From the NCBI GenBank assembly GCA_026986055.1, contig JALSPH010000197.1, forward strand, positions 1-9,158: DNA of 9,158 nt, given 5' to 3'. This document shows, piece after piece, positions 5,858-9,158 of the stretch. Position 1 is the stretch's first letter. Every line of letters begins with the position of its first letter. The stretch is from Campylobacterales bacterium. GTDB lineage: Bacteria; Campylobacterota; Campylobacteria; Campylobacterales; Hydrogenimonadaceae. The position numbers were made by a program, and so were the translations under genes. Under the pieces are notes generated by a model that was not told the DNA's origin, did no database searches, and saw only the letters and a list, made by a program, of their open reading frames with translations.

Positions 5858-7012
5858 CGGTGCAAAAACCTCCGCTTTGCTTGAAGCAGGAGGCATATGC
5901 AAAAGAGAAAGCAGTTGATCGTCTGCGAAGTATCCGTACCCTAAAATATGCAAGAGCATGGAGATGGGGTAGAAAACGGAAAAGAGAATCGTAAGCGGTA
6001 TTGAAAGAAGTTGATATAGTGAGAAGATGCCAAAAATCGAGTGAACGACAGGCAGCATCATAAGGTATAGCCAAATATTTATGAGCAAAAATCTGCTCCA
6101 CCCGGGCCACCCTTCGCTAAGTTGCAGAAACTGGTATATGAAAAAAACTCCGCTAACCGAAAACCAAAAGCCTATGGAGAAGAGCAGCTCGGGAAAGAGC
6201 GCTATGAGTAAAACGACACAAAAGGCCAGAAAGGAGAAGCTCAAAAGCTCCAACCCGAACAGAAGCGCCAGCCATCCGACCAGAAGCATCGCGTAGGCTC
6301 TTAAAAGTGACGGCGGCATACCGGTAAAAAGAAGATAGGCTCCAAGAAGAAGCAGAGTGACTACGCCAAGATCGAGCACTCTGTGGCGCCAAGGGAAAAA
6401 TCTTCTTTGAAGCGGCACGTAAAGCAGCGAAAGGGCTCCATATATCAAAAACCATAAAAGCCCCAGATGAAAGCCGCTGAGCGCGAGCAGATGACTAACT
6501 CCCAAAAGCGCCACCCTCTCCCTTAGCTCTTTGGATATTGGAAGCGCCAGAAACAGAGCGCCGTAGAGTTGCTCCATGAAGGGGTGTGAGTGTTGCGCCT
6601 TTATCTTTTCAAAAAGAGCCATTCTGTAAGATCGCTCATGCTCAACCCTAACGATTGCCGAAGGGATATAGGGAGTTTTCAGATAGTCGTAGAAGGATAC
6701 TCTCTTTGGAAAGAGCAAGAGCCTCACTCTTCTACCGGTCAAATCCTTTATAGGTTCGCGCGAAGTAGTGAAAAAAGCAAGACCATCTTCGCTTTGAAGC
6801 TTCAAAACCTCATATTTTCTACTATTTTTCTCTTTTGTATACTGCAGAAGCACATCCGCTTCGACAAAAATCTTTTTGAAGCTCTTAAATTGACGATACT
6901 CGAAGTACCTCCATCCAAGCGAAAGCAAAAAGAGAATAGAGGCGCCAAGCAGAAAAACTCTCCACTCGTAACTCCCCTCGATCAGCGTAGGCTCAGATAG
7001 GCGGAAGCTCAA
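5735..7012 (-). CDS. comEC: ComEC/Rec2-family DNA-uptake channel, short form without metallo-beta-lactamase domain
   Basis: The 425-residue protein forms the inner-membrane pore that brings single-stranded transforming DNA into the cytoplasm. After one N-terminal membrane segment (about 18-33) comes an OB-fold-like soluble region (about 50-125, containing VLLQYTK and YEVLKLQ), then the Competence domain from about 150. The hallmark GVSHLLALSGFH is at 171-182, with PPSLLRAYAML at 233-243 and multiple helices to the end. The C-terminal metallo-beta-lactamase-like domain of Bacillus ComEC is absent, as in H. pylori ComEC (about 437 residues, from memory). The start is uncertain: TTG at 7012 overlaps the dnaB 3' end by 20 bases, no strong ribosome binding site is visible and no ATG is in frame nearby. 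It is probably cotranscribed and translationally coupled with dnaB. Its last 40 codons overlap yihY on the other strand. Confidence 0.88.
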   Translation of the reverse strand: MSFRLSEPTLIEGSYEWRVFLLGASILFLLSLGWRYFEYRQFKSFKKIFVEADVLLQYTKEKNSRKYEVLKLQSEDGLAFFTTSREPIKDLTGRRVRLLLFPKRVSFYDYLKTPYIPSAIVRVEHERSYRMALFEKIKAQHSHPFMEQLYGALFLALPISKELRERVALLGVSHLLALSGFHLGLLWFLIYGALSLLYVPLQRRFFPWRHRVLDLGVVTLLLLGAYLLFTGMPPSLLRAYAMLLVGWLALLFGLELLSFSFLAFCVVLLIALFPELLFSIGFWFSVSGVFFIYQFLQLSEGWPGWSRFLLINIWLYLMMLPVVHSIFGIFSLYQLLSIPLTILFSVFYPISMLLHILGYGYFADDQLLSLLHMPPASSKAEVFAPLWLLALFVGLGISAVKSRIALYLQAALGLSFFLFLVKEVA

Positions 7013-9158
7013 TTTTGGTTTCGGCTCCGGTGTCTATGTTGCTCTGCTCGTAGACTATCTCCACCGGTACGTGACCGGCATCGACGAAGCGGGTGAATCG
7101 CTTTTGAAATTTCAGTTCGATGATGCCCGTAGGGCCGTTACGCTGCTTGCCTATGATAATCTCCGCATCCTCCTCTTCCTTTTCATGAAAAGCGGACTTA
7201 TACTCTTTGCCTTCGGCACGCGCCTTCATCTCCTTCTCTTTCTCTTCGCGAATCCTGTAGACATCGTCGCGATATACAAAGAGTATAATATCCGCATCCT
7301 GCTCTATGGCTCCCGATTCGCGAAGGTCTGAGAGCATCGGGCGTTTGTCGGCTCTCGACTCCAAAGAGCGGTTAAGCTGAGAGAGTGCCACTATCGGTAT
7401 CTGAAGCTCTCTGGCAAGCATCTTCAAACCTCTTGAGATTTCGCTTACCTCCTGATGTCTGTCTTTGTTGCTGCCGCTGCTCATTAGCTGCAGATAGTCT
7501 ATCATCGCCACCTTTATCTCAGGGTGGTGAGCTTTCAGTTTTCTAAGCTTCGCTCGAACCTGGTGGATATTTAAGCTCCCCTCATCGTCCACGAAGAGCT
7601 TCTGCGCACTCAGCCAGTCGACCGCTTCAGAAAGCCTGGTCCACTCCTCGTCCGTGAGATTCCCAACGCGAAGATCCTGCAGAGCTATGGAGGTTTTAGC
7701 GCTAAGAAGCCTGAGCACCAGCTGCTCCGCAGGCATTTCAAGAGAGAAGAAAGCCACACCGTCACCTTTTTCAAGGGCTTTCAGGGCCATATTGAGCGTA
7801 AAAGCGGTATTGTGCGTTACGGTCATATCTTCAAGCAAAAAGAGATGGTTCCCATCGAGAACAAATCCGTAGTAGTCGTCCACTCTGTCTGGAACCACCT
7901 CTATGCCTGTATGCTTTACATCTCTTGAAGTCTTTCTTGCTCTCGCTTTTTTTCTAGCTATCTTCGTAGGGATCCGTTCCAAATCGCCGACGATTCTAAT
8001 GCGGTAAACCTCGGCTTCATACCCTCTATCCTTTATAGTAGCTCGCTTCTTTTTCAAAGAGACTCTAAAGCCGAGAGTATCTGCCAACAGTTTTATATCT
8101 CTTGAGAGTTTTCTATCTTTTTGTACAATTTCGAAAACATGAAACTTGTCGTCATAATATCCGTCACTATCTATCAAGCCAGCAAGCAGTTGCAGTCTCA
8201 CCTCTTTACTGTTTGTCATATATAGTTTTGGAATATGCTTAGCTCCCAAAAGTCCCAGTTCGCGTAAAATTTTTTGAAGAGAGAAGTCTCGATGCACATT
8301 TACGGCACAACCGTTGGTGATGGCGTACATCGGACATTTCCCCGCCGACTCATAGAGCTTGAGCGTCAGACCGAGTTTCGCGGCATAACACTCCAAAAAC
8401 TCCACTACTTCACTATCTTCCGTTGCGATCCTTACATCGCTCTGACGCCCGTCACCGAGCCAAACTCCTAAAAAATATGGATCTATAGGCACATCTTTTT
8501 CGGGAAAGTCCACGGCTACCTTGTACCCTTTATAGTTACTTTTGAACTTATCGCTCTTTTTTATATACTCTTTTACCGATATGTTCAAAACATCTCCGTG
8601 TTTATGCCCACCTTCGTTACGGCTACGCTTCAAAGAGAGTATATGGCTCTCGTTGACACGGTAGTCTATGCCCCTCTTCTGCTTCACCCAATACATCATC
8701 TCCCGCCCTCTGGCTATGGAGAGGACACGCCTTGGAGTGGAGTCGTCTCCCATCAAAAGGTCGCCTACTTTTACATCCTCCACTTTTTTTAAACTTCCGT
8801 CATACATAAAAACTTTCGTCCCTCTGCCCAAGCACTTACCCATCGACGGCCTCGCCGCTACGATGACGAGATCTCCCTCCCCAAAGCCTGAAGTCATTCG
8901 GTTCAACTCTTTGAATCCGGTATCGACACCTATAAGCATAGAGTTGCCGCGCTCTTTCATCTTCTTTATATACTCGATGGTGCTAAGAGCCATCTCTTCG
9001 CTCTCTCTGAAGTCCTGTGAAGAGCCTTCGGAGGTTATCGAGTAGAGTTTGGACTCCACCGCATCCATAACATCGGTCACAGGCAGATCATCTTCTACCG
9101 TCAACTTTTTTATCTCGGTTGCAAGCCCTACAAGTGCGCGTTTTTGGGACTTCGCTTT
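6993..9158 (-). CDS. dnaB: Replicative DNA helicase DnaB interrupted by an intein; 5' end cut by window
   Basis: The frame stays open to the right edge, so the true start and most of the N-terminal domain lie outside; 721 residues are visible. The last part of the N-terminal region and linker lead to ARPSMGK (Walker A, ending at visible residue 108). Then come the 342-residue intein and the 271-residue C-extein beginning TAFTLNMAL. In the C-extein are FFSLEM with the catalytic Glu (24), Walker B AMIDYLQLM (101-109), ALSQLNRSLESR (141-152), DLRESGAIEQDADI (161-174) and the Arg-finger region GKQRNGPTG (220-228). After splicing this would be a normal hexameric helicase that unwinds the fork and loads primase. 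A charged insert (C-extein about 181-215) precedes the Arg-finger motif. The downstream comEC overlaps by 20 bases. Identity is certain; only the N-terminus is missing. Confidence 0.97.
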   Translation of the reverse strand, partial: KAKSQKRALVGLATEIKKLTVEDDLPVTDVMDAVESKLYSITSEGSSQDFRESEEMALSTIEYIKKMKERGNSMLIGVDTGFKELNRMTSGFGEGDLVIVAARPSMGKCLGRGTKVFMYDGSLKKVEDVKVGDLLMGDDSTPRRVLSIARGREMMYWVKQKRGIDYRVNESHILSLKRSRNEGGHKHGDVLNISVKEYIKKSDKFKSNYKGYKVAVDFPEKDVPIDPYFLGVWLGDGRQSDVRIATEDSEVVEFLECYAAKLGLTLKLYESAGKCPMYAITNGCAVNVHRDFSLQKILRELGLLGAKHIPKLYMTNSKEVRLQLLAGLIDSDGYYDDKFHVFEIVQKDRKLSRDIKLLADTLGFRVSLKKKRATIKDRGYEAEVYRIRIVGDLERIPTKIARKKARARKTSRDVKHTGIEVVPDRVDDYYGFVLDGNHLFLLEDMTVTHNTAFTLNMALKALEKGDGVAFFSLEMPAEQLVLRLLSAKTSIALQDLRVGNLTDEEWTRLSEAVDWLSAQKLFVDDEGSLNIHQVRAKLRKLKAHHPEIKVAMIDYLQLMSSGSNKDRHQEVSEISRGLKMLARELQIPIVALSQLNRSLESRADKRPMLSDLRESGAIEQDADIILFVYRDDVYRIREEKEKEMKARAEGKEYKSAFHEKEEEDAEIIIGKQRNGPTGIIELKFQKRFTRFVDAGHVPVEIVYEQSNIDTGAETKIELPPI
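7809..8834 (-). mobile_element. DnaB intein with LAGLIDADG homing endonuclease (342 aa)
   Basis: The in-frame insertion separates Lys and Thr of the DnaB Walker A motif (PSMGK / TAFTL). Splicing residues: Cys1 opens block A (CLGRGTKVFMYDGSL), block B is VNESHIL with His at intein residue 64, and the C-terminus is block F/G, YYGFVLDGNHLF to TVTHN, with penultimate His341, Asn342 and +1 Thr of the C-extein. The central homing endonuclease has two LAGLIDADG motifs, YFLGVWLGDG (120-129) and LLAGLIDSDG (216-225), each with its acidic residue, plus the block D motif HIPKLY (about 200-205). All elements for class 1 self-splicing and for homing into empty dnaB alleles are in place. Base composition is patchy, with AT-rich stretches near 8100-8160 and 8520-8580. 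Block B has Asn instead of the usual Thr, and block F has Gly where Asp is common. Inteins at the DnaB P-loop are known in other bacteria. Confidence 0.96.

Noticed and set aside
7809..8834. dnaB insertion read as a gene-breaking mobile element or pseudogene
   Set aside because: The insertion is in frame and carries all protein-splicing junction residues, so the host gene remains functional through an intein.
6993..9104. Start of dnaB at the TTG at 9104
   Set aside because: The frame continues without a stop to the window edge, and the upstream 18 codons encode DnaB-like sequence, so the gene is truncated by the window rather than starting there.

Overview
The window comes from a member of the Campylobacterota (the former Epsilonproteobacteria). 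The gene set and order are the evidence. A Csd3/HdpA-type M23 peptidase, a PgbA-family protein, a GlcD flavoprotein, a YihY-family membrane protein, a short ComEC without its metallo-beta-lactamase domain and DnaB resemble, from memory, the Campylobacter jejuni order M23-hypothetical-glcD-rbn-comE and the Helicobacter pylori pairs pgbA-glcD and comEC-dnaB. The coding DNA is moderately GC-balanced. It looks like a free-living or environmental relative rather than a very AT-rich pathogen.

Layout. (1) Bases 1-1641, minus strand: a csd3-like peptidoglycan peptidase gene, followed with a 4-base overlap by a NUDT14-like Nudix hydrolase that runs off the left edge. (2) 1642-1740: a short divergent promoter region. 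(3) 1741-3839, plus strand: a PgbA N-terminal-domain protein and, overlapping its stop codon by one base, a GlcD-type FAD oxidase. (4) 3867-4784, minus strand: a lone Wzz/chain-length-determinant protein with visibly AT-richer DNA, convergent with glcD across a hairpin. (5) 4785-4948: an AT-rich divergent control region with two dyads. (6) 4949-5857, plus strand: a YihY/BrkB-family membrane protein whose 3' end overlaps by 123 bases the convergent comEC gene. (7) 5735-9158, minus strand: comEC, then (upstream in transcription) dnaB, which is cut by the right window edge.

The most notable element is inside dnaB. A 342-residue intein with an apparently intact LAGLIDADG homing endonuclease splits the Walker A motif between Lys and Thr, so the helicase should be inactive until the protein splices. 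Other points worth a look are the orphan wzz in an otherwise conserved block, a PgbA homologue lacking the C-terminal region tied to plasminogen binding, a degenerate NUDT14-type Nudix box, and the long convergent yihY/comEC overlap.

Functionally the window mixes housekeeping roles: cell-wall remodelling (csd3), nucleotide-sugar hydrolysis (Nudix), 2-hydroxy-acid oxidation (glcD), surface polysaccharide length control (wzz), DNA uptake (comEC) and replication (dnaB). I see no rRNA, tRNA, CRISPR array, transposase or defence island, and no clearly undescribed multi-gene system.
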